Source: Massilia sp. (lineage in GTDB: Bacteria > Pseudomonadota > Gammaproteobacteria > Burkholderiales > Burkholderiaceae_D). Taken from it: DNA of 64,000 nt. The position numbers and the translations under genes are program-made. The notes beneath the pieces were generated by a model that was given only the letters and a program-made list of their open reading frames with translations, had not been told where the DNA came from and did no database searches. Location of the stretch: assembly GCA_025359245.1 (NCBI GenBank), contig JANYGW010000150.1, positions 1-64,000 on the forward strand. The letters run 5' to 3'. Of this stretch, positions 18,701 through 29,214 are shown in pieces; positions within the stretch are counted from its first letter, which is position 1, and every line of letters begins with the position of its first letter.

Positions 18701-18733
18701 CTGCGACGAATCGACAGCGGCTGCGACGAACGG
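18701..18733 (-). promoter_or_regulatory. Candidate LytTR-regulator operator upstream of the histidine kinase
   Basis: CTGCGACGAATCGACAGCGGCTGCGACGAACGG; exact 10-bp direct repeat CTGCGACGAA at 20-bp spacing; includes the reverse complement of the AlgR box CCGTTCGTC. Confidence 0.55.
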
Positions 18734-19129
18734 TCAGTCGAGCGCGTATTCGAGCTCGTAGTAGTGCTTGCGCTCGACGATGTCGATCTTGAGTGTACCC
18801 GCTATCCCTTCCAGGTCGCCGGTGCCGGAACCGGGGACGATGCTGATCGACAGCTGGCTGTCGCCGTCGTGCATGACGCCGGAATGCTGGAGCGCGAAGC
18901 TGCCGCTGCGTTTTCCGAGCGTGCCGGTCACGTGTTCGATGGCCACGTAGCCGGCCGAACCGGCGGCCGGATTGCCGGCCGAGAGCATCTCGCCCTGGCC
19001 GACGCCAATCAGGTCGCCCGTGTACTGTTTGTCGATCAGCATGCGCCCGACCGCAATGCGGCCCGCGCCCTCGCCCGCTGGCGCCGGTGTCATGGCGATG
19101 TCGAACGTCCCTTTTGCGGTACTTTCCAT
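18734..19129 (-). CDS. DUF3224 domain-containing protein
   Basis: KGTFDIAMTPAP, GEMLSAG, GSFALQHSGVMHDG, LEGIAGTLKIDI. Confidence 0.8.
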   Translation of the reverse strand: MESTAKGTFDIAMTPAPAGEGAGRIAVGRMLIDKQYTGDLIGVGQGEMLSAGNPAAGSAGYVAIEHVTGTLGKRSGSFALQHSGVMHDGDSQLSISIVPGSGTGDLEGIAGTLKIDIVERKHYYELEYALD

Positions 19130-19239
19130 AGCGTCTCCAGAAATGTAGGGTGAAAAAAAAGCGCCTTCCACCAAGGCATGTGCCATGTTAGCCCATGCAA
19201 TGGTAAAAGGCGTTGCGCCTTCCGACCCGCGTTACCGCT

Positions 19240-22200
19240 TTACGCCGCGCGGCCCGCTGCCGGTGTGCCGAAAGCTGCCAGCAAGGTCGCCTCCTTCGCC
19301 TTGGCCGCTTTCAGGTGGCGTTCCTTGACGTGGCCATAGCCGCGGATGTCTTCCGGAATGCTGGCGATTGCCACTGCCTGCGTCAGATTGTCGGCATTCA
19401 GTTTCGCCAGGATGGCGCCGATCGTGTTGCGGTATTCGCCAATCAACGCGCGCTCCATCTTGCGCTCCGCGGTGTAGCCGAAGATGTCGAACGCACCGCC
19501 GCGCAAGCCCTTGAATTTCGCCAGCACGCCGAACGCCTTCATCATCCACGGGCCGAATTCCTGCTTGATCAGCTGCCCCTTGGAGTCGGTCTTGGCCAGC
19601 AGCGGCGGCGCCAGGTGGAACTTGAGCTTGACGTCGCCTTCGAACATGCTGGCGATTTTTTCGGCGAACGCACCGCTGGTGTACAGGCGCGCGACTTCAT
19701 ACTCGTCCTTGTACGCCATCAGCTTGTAGAAGTAGCGCGCAACCGCTTCGGTCAGGCGCGTACTGGTACCGAGCGTGGCTTCCTTGGCGCGCACCTGGTC
19801 GACAAACGTCTTGTACTGGTTGGCGTAGTTGACGTCCTGGTAGGCGGTCAGCAGTTCGATGCGCTTCTTGATGATGTCGTCCAGCGTCTGGGTGCGCTTG
19901 AATTCGATCACCTTGGACGGCGTCGTCATCGTCACCAGCGACGGCAGGTCGTGCGCTGCCGTGCGGCCCCAGGTAAAGGCGCTCTTGTTGAAGCCGACCG
20001 ACACGTTGTTCAGTTCAATGGCGCGCATGATCGACGCCTCGCTCAAAGGCACCTGCCCTTTTTGCCACGCGTAGCCGAGCATGAACATATTGGTCGCGAT
20101 CGAGTCGCCCATCAGCGCGGTGGCGATCTGGCCGGCGTCGACGAAGTCGGTTTTCTCCGCGCCGCAGGCCTTGACGATCTCGGCTTGCGACGAGGCGCCA
20201 GGGAACTGCCAGTTTGGATTTTTGACGAAAGCGGCGGTCGACGAACCGGTCGAATTGATGGCCGCGTAGGTGCGGCCTTCGCCCATGCGCGAGAGCGCGT
20301 CGCGGCTGGCCGTGACGATCAGGTCGCAGCCGATCACCAGGTCGGCGCTGCCGGTGCCGACGCGGGTCGAATGCAAATCGGCCTGCTTGTCGGCCAGGCG
20401 CACGTGCGACATCACCGGGCCGCCCTTTTGGGCCAGTCCGCTCATGTCGAGCACGATCGCGCCCTTGCCTTCGACGTGGGCCGCCATCGCCAGGATCTGG
20501 CCGACGGTGACCACACCAGTGCCGCCAATACCGGTGATCAGGATGCCGTACGGGTTCGCCGTGCTCTTGAGAACAGGGGTCGGCAGCACCGGCGGCGCCG
20601 CTTCGGCGGACGTGGCCTTTTTCGGTTTTTTCAACGCGCCGCCTTCGACCGTCACGAACGACGGGCAGAAGCCGGTGACGCACGAGAAGTCCTTGTTGCA
20701 GGACGACTGGTTGATCTGGCGCTTGCGCCCCAGTTCCGTTTCCAGCGGTTCCACCGACAGGCAATTCGACTGCACCGAACAGTCGCCGCAGCCTTCGCAC
20801 ACGGCTTCATTGATCACGGCGCGCTTGGCCGGATCAGGGTACTCGCCGCGCTTCCGGCGGCGGCGCTTCTCGGACGCGCAGGTCTGGTCGTAGATCATGG
20901 CCGACACGCCCGGGCAGTCGCGCAGTTCGCGCTGCACGTCCATCAGTTCCGAGCGATGGCGCACGGTGACGCCTTCGGCCCACTTGTAGTCGTCCGGGTA
21001 TTTCTCGGGTTCGTCGGTGACGACGATGATCGGGCCCACGCCTTCGGCCGCAATCTGGCGGCTGATCATGCCCGGGTCGAGCGGGCCGTCGAATTCCTGG
21101 CCGCCGGTCATCGCGACCGCGTCGTTGAACAGGATCTTGTAGGTGATGTTGACCTTGGCCGACACCGCCGCGCGGATCGCCAGCAGACCCGAGTGGAAGT
21201 AGGTGCCGTCGCCGAGATTGGTGAACACGTGCTTCTCGTCGGTGAACGGGGCCTGGCCGACCCAGGTCACGCCTTCTGCGCCCATGTGGGTGAAGGTCGA
21301 CGTTTCGCGGTCCATCCACAGCACCATGTAGTGGCAGCCAATGCCGGCCAGCGCGCGCGAGCCTTCAGGGATCTTGGTCGACGAGTTGTGCGGGCAGCCG
21401 GAACAGAAGTACGGCGTGCGGTCGGTGTCCGGGTTCGGCTTGGTGCTGACGTTCTTGAGCACCAGCTCTTTCGCTTCGAGGAAGGCGATCCGTTCCTTGA
21501 CGCGCTGCTCGACCGGATGGCCGGCGCAGTAGTGCGAAATGCGGCTGGCGATGGCGCGTGCGATCAGCGCCGGATTGAGTTCGTAGGTGGCCGGCAGCAG
21601 CCAGTCGCCGTGGCCGGTGCCGCCCTTGTTGGCCCATTCGCCGGTGTCGTCGAACTTGCCGACTACGCGCGGACGCTCGCCGTCGGGCAGGTTGTACAGT
21701 TCTTCCTTGAGCGCGTACTCGAGGATCTGGCGCTTCTCTTCAACCACCAGGATCTCGTCGAGGCCCTTGGCGAATTCGTGCACGCCTTCGGACTCGAGCG
21801 GCCAGGTCATGCCGATCTTGTACAGGCGAATGCCGATGTCGGCCGCGGCCTGCTCGTCGATGCCCAGGTCGGCCAGCGCCTGGCGCGTGTCGAGGTAGGA
21901 TTTGCCGGCCGTGATGATGCCGATCTTCGGCTTCGGGCTGTCCCAGATAATCTTGTTCAGCTTATTGGCGCGCGCATAGGCCAGCGCGGCGTACCACTTG
22001 AAGCTGTTCATCCGCACTTCCATATCGAGCACGGTGTCCGGCCAGCGGATATTCAGGCCGCCTTCAGGCAGCACGAAATCGGTCGGCAGTTCGATCTTGA
22101 CGCGCTCCGGGTCGAAGTCGACCACGGCGCCGGATTCGATGATGTCGGTCACGCACTTCATCGACACCCACAGGCCGGTGTAGCGGCTCATGGCCCAGGC

Positions 22201-22791
22201 ATGCAGGCCGTAGTCGATGTATTCCTGCACCGAGGCCGGATACAGCACCGGGATGCCGCAGGCGTTGAGAATATGGTCGGACTGGTGCGCGGTCGACGAG
22301 GACTTGGCCGCGTGGTCGTCGCCGGCCAGCACCAGCACGCCGCCGAATTTGGCGCTGCCGGCATTGTTGGCGTGCTTGAAAACGTCGCCGCAGCGGTCCA
22401 CGCCCGGGCCTTTGCCGTACCACATCGCAAACACGCCGTCGTACTTGGCGTCCTTGAACAGGTTGGTCTGCTGCGTGCCCCAGACGGCGGTCGCGGCCAG
22501 GTCTTCGTTGATCCCGGGATGGAACTTGACGTGGTGCGCGTCGAGGTGCTTCTTGGCCTTCATCGCGGTCATGTCGACCGAGGTCACGGGCGAGCCGCGG
22601 TAGCCGGTGATGTAGCCGGCGGTGTTCAGGCCGGCCTTTTCGTCGCGCTCGCGCTGCATCATCGGCAGGCGGATCAGGGCCTGGGTGCCGGTCATGAAGG
22701 CGCGGCCGCGCTCCAGCGTCCATTTGTCGTCGAGCGAGATTTCGTGCGACGGCTCGGCTTCGAGCTTCGACGGGTCTAGTGGTGCATTCAT
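19240..22791 (-). CDS. Indolepyruvate ferredoxin oxidoreductase family protein (fused IorAB type)
   Basis: 1183 aa; TPP domains, 4Fe-4S CEGCGDCSVQSNC, GITGIGGTGVVTVGQILAMAA-type gamma domain. Confidence 0.92.
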   Translation of the reverse strand: MNAPLDPSKLEAEPSHEISLDDKWTLERGRAFMTGTQALIRLPMMQRERDEKAGLNTAGYITGYRGSPVTSVDMTAMKAKKHLDAHHVKFHPGINEDLAATAVWGTQQTNLFKDAKYDGVFAMWYGKGPGVDRCGDVFKHANNAGSAKFGGVLVLAGDDHAAKSSSTAHQSDHILNACGIPVLYPASVQEYIDYGLHAWAMSRYTGLWVSMKCVTDIIESGAVVDFDPERVKIELPTDFVLPEGGLNIRWPDTVLDMEVRMNSFKWYAALAYARANKLNKIIWDSPKPKIGIITAGKSYLDTRQALADLGIDEQAAADIGIRLYKIGMTWPLESEGVHEFAKGLDEILVVEEKRQILEYALKEELYNLPDGERPRVVGKFDDTGEWANKGGTGHGDWLLPATYELNPALIARAIASRISHYCAGHPVEQRVKERIAFLEAKELVLKNVSTKPNPDTDRTPYFCSGCPHNSSTKIPEGSRALAGIGCHYMVLWMDRETSTFTHMGAEGVTWVGQAPFTDEKHVFTNLGDGTYFHSGLLAIRAAVSAKVNITYKILFNDAVAMTGGQEFDGPLDPGMISRQIAAEGVGPIIVVTDEPEKYPDDYKWAEGVTVRHRSELMDVQRELRDCPGVSAMIYDQTCASEKRRRRKRGEYPDPAKRAVINEAVCEGCGDCSVQSNCLSVEPLETELGRKRQINQSSCNKDFSCVTGFCPSFVTVEGGALKKPKKATSAEAAPPVLPTPVLKSTANPYGILITGIGGTGVVTVGQILAMAAHVEGKGAIVLDMSGLAQKGGPVMSHVRLADKQADLHSTRVGTGSADLVIGCDLIVTASRDALSRMGEGRTYAAINSTGSSTAAFVKNPNWQFPGASSQAEIVKACGAEKTDFVDAGQIATALMGDSIATNMFMLGYAWQKGQVPLSEASIMRAIELNNVSVGFNKSAFTWGRTAAHDLPSLVTMTTPSKVIEFKRTQTLDDIIKKRIELLTAYQDVNYANQYKTFVDQVRAKEATLGTSTRLTEAVARYFYKLMAYKDEYEVARLYTSGAFAEKIASMFEGDVKLKFHLAPPLLAKTDSKGQLIKQEFGPWMMKAFGVLAKFKGLRGGAFDIFGYTAERKMERALIGEYRNTIGAILAKLNADNLTQAVAIASIPEDIRGYGHVKERHLKAAKAKEATLLAAFGTPAAGRAA

Positions 22792-22819
22792 ACGTGTCTC
22801 CGTGCCGCAGTGGGCTAAA

Positions 22820-23947
<1,128 letters not shown>

Positions 23948-24033
23948 GACGATCTCCTCATTTTAGTAGGGCACAGTATAGTCTTGGAGGCCAAGCATTA
24001 AATTTCAAACAATGCCCGTGCACAGGCGATTTG

Positions 24034-24048
24034 CGCAATAATATTGCG
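24034..24048. promoter_or_regulatory. 15-bp palindrome in the hpd/Lrp divergent promoter region (candidate Lrp/AsnC operator)
   Basis: CGCAATA-A-TATTGCG. Confidence 0.5.
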
Positions 24049-24073
24049 TGAGAACTGCATACTTGGAGAATAT

Positions 24074-24583
24074 ATGCCAAAAATTGAGCTGGATAAAACA
24101 GATCGCAAGATTCTGGCCATCCTGCAGCAGGATGGCCGGCTGTCGAACCAGGACGTGGCCGACCAGGTCAGCCTGTCGCCGTCGCCCTGCCTGCGGCGCA
24201 TCAAGCGGCTCGAGGAAGCGGGCGTGATCCGTCAATACGTGGCGCTGCTCGACCCGGCCCAGATCGGGCTGGGATTGCTGGCGTATGTGAACGTGCGGCT
24301 GGAAAAGCACAGCGCGGGGGCCAGCAATGCGGCCGGCGCGCGCCGCGCGACCAGTTCGCCGCACGCCGATTTCGCGCTGTCGGTGGCCAACTGGCCGGAA
24401 GTGGTGGCGTGCTATGCGATGACGGGCGAGATGGACTATCTGCTGCGGGTGCACGTGGAGGACATGGACCACTTTTCGCGCTTCATGATGCAGACGCTGC
24501 TCAGCCACCCGGCGGTGGCCGACGTGAAGTCGAGCTTTGCGCTGCAGCGGATCAAGGATACGACGGCGCTGCCGCTGGTGTAG
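24074..24583 (+). CDS. Lrp/AsnC family transcriptional regulator
   Basis: LDKTDRKILAILQQDGRLSNQDVADQVSLSPSPCLRRIKRLEEAGVI. Confidence 0.93.
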   Translation: MPKIELDKTDRKILAILQQDGRLSNQDVADQVSLSPSPCLRRIKRLEEAGVIRQYVALLDPAQIGLGLLAYVNVRLEKHSAGASNAAGARRATSSPHADFALSVANWPEVVACYAMTGEMDYLLRVHVEDMDHFSRFMMQTLLSHPAVADVKSSFALQRIKDTTALPLV

Positions 24584-24590
24584 GCAAGCG

Positions 24591-24650
24591 GTCAGACCCG
24601 GAGTCGAGGGGTCAGACCCCGGTTGTTCTGTTAGGGGGTCTGGCCCCGGT
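24591..24650. repeat. GGGGTCWGACCCC-type extragenic palindromes between convergent genes
   Basis: GGGGTCAGACCCC (24608-24620) and GGGGTCTGGCCCC (24635-24647), each followed by GG. Confidence 0.75.
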
Positions 24651-24697
24651 ATGGGTTGGCGGCGGCAAATCGGGGCTGCCCTCTCGCTACCGCTGGC

Positions 24698-25372
24698 CTA
24701 GCCGCCGATTCCGAAAAACTTCTGGGCGAAGCGCTTGTTGGCCTTCAGGTTGTAATCGATGGTGGCGACCTGCTCTTCGATCGCTTCCTGCAGCATGCTG
24801 GCCGGATTGGCCGGCAGCAGGCGCAGGTAGGCGTCCGCTTCGCCGCGCTCGCGCTGGATCTCCATCCCGGCTTTTTTCGCGATGTGCATCATGGTCTGGT
24901 TCGACGACAGGCAGTGCATATACAAGGTGTCGACGTCCGAATTGCGGCAATGGATGGCGGCGCGCTCGAACAGCTTCGAGCCTATCCCCAGTCCGCGCGC
25001 GCTGGACGAGACCGAGACGCCGAATTCGGCCACCCGGTCCTTGCTGGTGTCGGCGCCGGCGGGCGCGGCCTGGTCCTTGGGCGCGAACGCCAGATGCCCG
25101 ACCGCAACCAGCTTGAACACGCGGTTGTAGACGCCATACACGGTATCGCGCGCAAAATCGATGCGCGCGACATAGCGCTCGAGCTGCTCGTCGGGCAACA
25201 GCGTGCCGAACCGCAGTAAGCGATCACTATCATCAAGCGCGAGGAAATGCCTCAGCATGCGGCGCCGGTCGCGTTCCTCGAGTTGCTTGACGAGCACCGC
25301 CCGGCGCGGCTTGGCGCCGCCCGGCTTGCCCAGCCAGCGATTCAGTTGCGCCGGCAATATGGTTGTAAACAT
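24698..25372 (-). CDS. GNAT family N-acetyltransferase
   Basis: AEFGVSVSSSARGLGIGSKLFERAAIHCRNSDVDTLYMHCLSSNQTMMHIAKKAGM. Confidence 0.82.
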   Translation of the reverse strand: MFTTILPAQLNRWLGKPGGAKPRRAVLVKQLEERDRRRMLRHFLALDDSDRLLRFGTLLPDEQLERYVARIDFARDTVYGVYNRVFKLVAVGHLAFAPKDQAAPAGADTSKDRVAEFGVSVSSSARGLGIGSKLFERAAIHCRNSDVDTLYMHCLSSNQTMMHIAKKAGMEIQRERGEADAYLRLLPANPASMLQEAIEEQVATIDYNLKANKRFAQKFFGIGG

Positions 25373-25403
25373 GGCATTCCCCTGCATTTGTGCATCGCAC
25401 CAA

Positions 25404-26948
25404 TTAATCCATTGTAGCGGATTCGGCAGGAGGATTTGGAGCAGGGACTCTAGCGGGTGCGCCATCCCAGCGCGCCAGTTTGCCAAAGCAGATCCGGTTC
25501 TTGCCGTCCTGCTTGGCCTGGTACATGGCCTGGTCGGCATCGGCCAGCAAGGCTTCGAAGCCGCGCGCCAGCGCTTCCGGACCATGCGCGCCCGAGACCC
25601 CGATGCTGGCCGAGATCTCGACCGGGTGGCCGGCCGCATCGACGATGGCGCGGATTTCGGCCAGCGCCAGTTCAGCCACGCGCAGCGCGCCCTCTCGCTC
25701 GCGCACCTCCTCGAGCAGGATCACGAACTCGTCGCCGCCCAGGCGCGCCAGCACGTCTTCCTTGCGCAGCTTGGCCTGGACCTGGCGCGCCACCAGCTGC
25801 AGCACCACGTTGCCGGTCGCGTGGCCGAAGGTGTCATTGACGGCCTTGAAGCCGTCCAGGTCGATGAACATGACCACCACGCTGCCGTTGCGGCGCGCCG
25901 CCCGCATCAGGGCGCGCTGGAGCAGCTGGGTGAACTGGCCATAGTTGAACAGGCCGGTCAGCCCGTCGTACATGGCCAGCCGTTCGAGCTGTTCGGACTT
26001 CGCCTCGAGCGCGCGGGTGCGTTCGGCCACCCGCAGTTCCAGCGTTTCATTGGCCGCCTTCAGGTCGCGGTTGACCTTGCCGATGATGCGGTAGCTGTTG
26101 CGCAGGCGCCGCGCGAACCAGACCAGCAACAGCAGCAACAGGCCGGAATAGGCGAACAGGTAGCCGCGAAAGCGCTGGCGGTCGCGCTGCACCTGGTCGA
26201 ACGAGCGGTCGAACAAGGTCGCCAGCCGGTCCATGGCGGCCGCGCTGGCGTTGTCGTCGATGCGCCGTTCGACCTGGTTTTCGAGCGCGCGAAAGCGCAG
26301 CACGGCTTGCGCATGGCGCTCCAGTTCCTCGACCCGCGCGCGGATGTCGGGCGAGAACCAGGCGCGCAGCACCATCACCGCGCCGATATTGTGGCCGATC
26401 TGCGCGCCCAGGCGCGGGTCGGGCACCAGGTTATAGCGCAGCAGGTCCGACAGCAGCACATTGAGCGCGGCGTCCAGCGCCAGCACCGTGCGGGCCGGCA
26501 CCAGCGCGCGTTCGAGGCCGTTCAAATCGGTCTTCAGGTCGGCGATCGCGGGCGGGATGTAGACCAGCGAGTTGCGCAGGATCGCGTTCTGCGACTTGAA
26601 CTGCTCGACCAGGTCTTCCTTTTCCTGCATGGCGCGCACCAGCTCGCCGTAGGCGGCGCCCGCTTCCGGCCCGCGCGCCAGCGCCAGCGCGCCGGCCAGC
26701 GCCGCCTGCAGCTGGTGCATGCGCGGCAGCGGCGCCGTCAGCGGATCGTAGTCGGCATTGACGCCGATATGCGAGCGCAGGATGTTGACGTTCCATTCGG
26801 CGTCCAGCTGCTGGAGTTCGCGCAGGTTGAGGATGACCCGGTTCTGCGCGTCGAGGTCGATGGCCTGGGTGCGGTTGAACAGGTAGCCGAGCGCCACGCT
26901 GAGCACGGCCAGCAGCGCCACGACGCCGATCCGGCGCTGCAGGTTCAT
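25404..26948 (-). CDS. Diguanylate cyclase with N-terminal DAHL-like sensor domain
   Basis: GGDEF motif DVLARLGGDEFVILLEE; two TM segments; N-terminal LDAEWNVNILRSHIGVNADYDPL. Confidence 0.9.
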   Translation of the reverse strand: MNLQRRIGVVALLAVLSVALGYLFNRTQAIDLDAQNRVILNLRELQQLDAEWNVNILRSHIGVNADYDPLTAPLPRMHQLQAALAGALALARGPEAGAAYGELVRAMQEKEDLVEQFKSQNAILRNSLVYIPPAIADLKTDLNGLERALVPARTVLALDAALNVLLSDLLRYNLVPDPRLGAQIGHNIGAVMVLRAWFSPDIRARVEELERHAQAVLRFRALENQVERRIDDNASAAAMDRLATLFDRSFDQVQRDRQRFRGYLFAYSGLLLLLLVWFARRLRNSYRIIGKVNRDLKAANETLELRVAERTRALEAKSEQLERLAMYDGLTGLFNYGQFTQLLQRALMRAARRNGSVVVMFIDLDGFKAVNDTFGHATGNVVLQLVARQVQAKLRKEDVLARLGGDEFVILLEEVREREGALRVAELALAEIRAIVDAAGHPVEISASIGVSGAHGPEALARGFEALLADADQAMYQAKQDGKNRICFGKLARWDGAPARVPAPNPPAESATMD

Positions 26949-27892
26949 GGCAGCGCTCCGCGCGGCGGCATGGTTTCGCCGCTCAGGGCCTGCAGGAAGT
27001 GCACGATCTGGGCCTGGTCCTGCAGCGGCGCATCGCGTCCGAGCTGGTACTTGAACATTGCCCCGACCGCCTCGTCCAGCGTGGCCACCGAGCCGTCATG
27101 GAAGTACGGCGCGGTCAGCGCCACGTTGCGCAGGCTGGGGACGCGGAACATGTGGCGGTCGGCGGCGCGTCCGGTCAGCTCGAAACGGCCCTGGTCGGCC
27201 GCAATGGCGGCGTCCGGCGCAGGTTCGCGCATGGCGCCGAATTTCTGGTACATATTGCCGCCCACGTTGATGCCCTGGTGGCAGGACACGCAGCCATAGC
27301 TCTTGAATTTGGCGTAGCCGCTCTTTTCATCGCGGGACAAGGCCGCCTTGTCGCCGCGCAGGTAGCGGTCGAAGCGCGACGGCGTGACCAGCAGCTTGAG
27401 GTAGTTGGCCAGCGCATCCTTGACCAGCGCGGCGCTGATGTCCTCGCCGTAGACGCGGCTGAAGTGGGCGCTCATGACCGGGTCGCCCGTCAGGCGCGAG
27501 GCGACCAGCTCCGCCGCCGGCGGCGAGGTACCCATCACATGCTCAAGCACCTGGTCGGCGCCGCGGTAGCGGCCGATCCAGCCCTGGCGGAAATTGAAGG
27601 CGCTGTTATAGATGGTCGGGGTGTTGCGCAGCGCTTGCCCGCCGGGGGCGCCGGGCGCGCGCGGGCGTGCATCGGCGCCCCCATGCGCCAGCTGGTGGCA
27701 GGTGGCGCAGCTCTGGGTATTGTCGCGCGACAGGCGCAGGTCGTGGAACAGCGCGCGGCCGAGCGCGGCGCGCGCCGGATCGACCGTCGCTGTCGCCGGC
27801 AAGGGACGGATCGGTTCTGCCAGCAGGGGCTGGGCCTGGGCGCCGCCGCACAGGGCGAGCAGAATGACAGCTAAATGCGGGTACTGCCACAT
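26945..27892 (-). CDS. Di-haem cytochrome c peroxidase family protein
   Basis: Two haem c motifs CATCHQ and CVSCHQ; LFHDLRLSRDNTQSC; signal peptide. Confidence 0.9.
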   Translation of the reverse strand: MWQYPHLAVILLALCGGAQAQPLLAEPIRPLPATATVDPARAALGRALFHDLRLSRDNTQSCATCHQLAHGGADARPRAPGAPGGQALRNTPTIYNSAFNFRQGWIGRYRGADQVLEHVMGTSPPAAELVASRLTGDPVMSAHFSRVYGEDISAALVKDALANYLKLLVTPSRFDRYLRGDKAALSRDEKSGYAKFKSYGCVSCHQGINVGGNMYQKFGAMREPAPDAAIAADQGRFELTGRAADRHMFRVPSLRNVALTAPYFHDGSVATLDEAVGAMFKYQLGRDAPLQDQAQIVHFLQALSGETMPPRGALP

Positions 27893-27949
27893 GCGATCCT
27901 CCATTCCGGGTCGCGGGATACAGACCCAACAATAGCAGCAATGTGCGGA

Positions 27950-29209
27950 TCAGCCCTGTTCTGCTGGCGGCTCGTCGCCCACCAGGCGCAAGGCCGCCTT
28001 GAGCGCCGAGATGCGCGCCGCGTGCACCGCTTCCGGGATGCGCGCCTTGTTCTCGCCGCAGGCCAGCGCCACTGCGCCGGCATTGACGGCGCGCGCCGCC
28101 GCCAGCGCCTGGCGCAGGTAGGGTCCCTGCGGATACGCCCGGGTGCGGAAATCGTCGGCCGCGCCGCCGCGCCCGCGAAAATCGCATTCGGCCGCCAGCA
28201 GCATCTGGTCGAAGCGCTCCGGCTTGCGGAATGCGTCGCAGCGTTCGAACAGCGTGACCAGGGTGTTGGCGCGCAGCGCCTGCGCGCGGCTGACGTTGCC
28301 GTGCTCGCGCGCCGTCATGACGGCCAGCTCGCGGCAGTCGTTGGGCACCTTCAGGCGCTTGCACACGGCCTCGATCAGCGCCAGCCCCAGCTCTTCATGG
28401 CCGTGGTGGCGCGGCCATGCGTCGGACGGGGTGACGCCCTTGCCCAGGTCGTGCATCAGCGCGCCGAAGCGCACGCACAGGTCGAAGCCGCGTTCGGCGG
28501 CGTAATCGACGACCAGCATCATGTGGATCCCGGTGTCGACTTCGGGATGGTGGGCCGGCGGCTGCGGAACGCCCCACAGCGCGTCCAGCTCGGGCATGAT
28601 GCGCGCCAGCGCGCCGCAGTCGCGCAGCACCGCCAGCATGCGCGACGGCGTATTTTCCATCAGGCCGCGCGCCAGTTCCTGCCATACGCGCTCGGGCACC
28701 AGCGCATCGACTTCGCCCTGCTCGACCATGGTGCGCATCAGCGCGTTGGTCTCGGGCGCCACCGTAAAGTCGGGAAAGCGGGCCGCGAATCGCGCCACCC
28801 GCAAGATCCGCACCGGGTCTTCGAGGAAGGCGTCGGACACGTGGCGAAAGACGCGCGCGCGCAGGTCGGCCTGGCCGCCGAAGGGGTCGACCAGGCTGCC
28901 GTCTTCGGCGCGCGCGATGGCGTTGATGGTCAGGTCGCGCCGCACCAGGTCGTCCTCGAGGGTGACCTCGGGCGAAGTGTGGAACACGAAGCCGCGATAG
29001 CCGGGCGCGGTCTTGCGCTCGGTGCGCGCCAGCGCATACTCTTCGTGCGTGTCGGGGTGCAGGAATACCGGAAAGTCCTTGCCGACCGGGCGAAAGCCCT
29101 GCGCCAGCATCTGTTCGGGCGTGGCCCCGACCACCACCCAGTCGCGGTCCTGGACCGGGATGCCGAGCAGGCCGTCGCGCACCGCGCCGCCGACGATATA
29201 CGTCTGCAT
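27950..29209 (-). CDS. cca: Multifunctional CCA tRNA nucleotidyltransferase
   Basis: MQTYIVGGAVRDGLLGIPVQDRDWVVVGATPEQM, RRDLTINAIAR; HD domain GALMHDLGKG. Confidence 0.95.
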   Translation of the reverse strand: MQTYIVGGAVRDGLLGIPVQDRDWVVVGATPEQMLAQGFRPVGKDFPVFLHPDTHEEYALARTERKTAPGYRGFVFHTSPEVTLEDDLVRRDLTINAIARAEDGSLVDPFGGQADLRARVFRHVSDAFLEDPVRILRVARFAARFPDFTVAPETNALMRTMVEQGEVDALVPERVWQELARGLMENTPSRMLAVLRDCGALARIMPELDALWGVPQPPAHHPEVDTGIHMMLVVDYAAERGFDLCVRFGALMHDLGKGVTPSDAWPRHHGHEELGLALIEAVCKRLKVPNDCRELAVMTAREHGNVSRAQALRANTLVTLFERCDAFRKPERFDQMLLAAECDFRGRGGAADDFRTRAYPQGPYLRQALAAARAVNAGAVALACGENKARIPEAVHAARISALKAALRLVGDEPPAEQG

Positions 29210-29214
29210 TGCCG

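Noticed and set aside
19213-22779. 1188-aa + strand ORF opposite the indolepyruvate oxidoreductase gene
   Set aside because: Mirror-image antisense ORF caused by high GC and codon bias. The product is His/Arg/Val-rich with no recognisable domain, while the minus strand has a clear protein.
24698-25639. 313-aa version of the GNAT ORF
   Set aside because: The first 89 codons overlap the diguanylate cyclase gene out of frame and are Arg/Pro-rich. The likely start is MFTTILPAQ at 25372.
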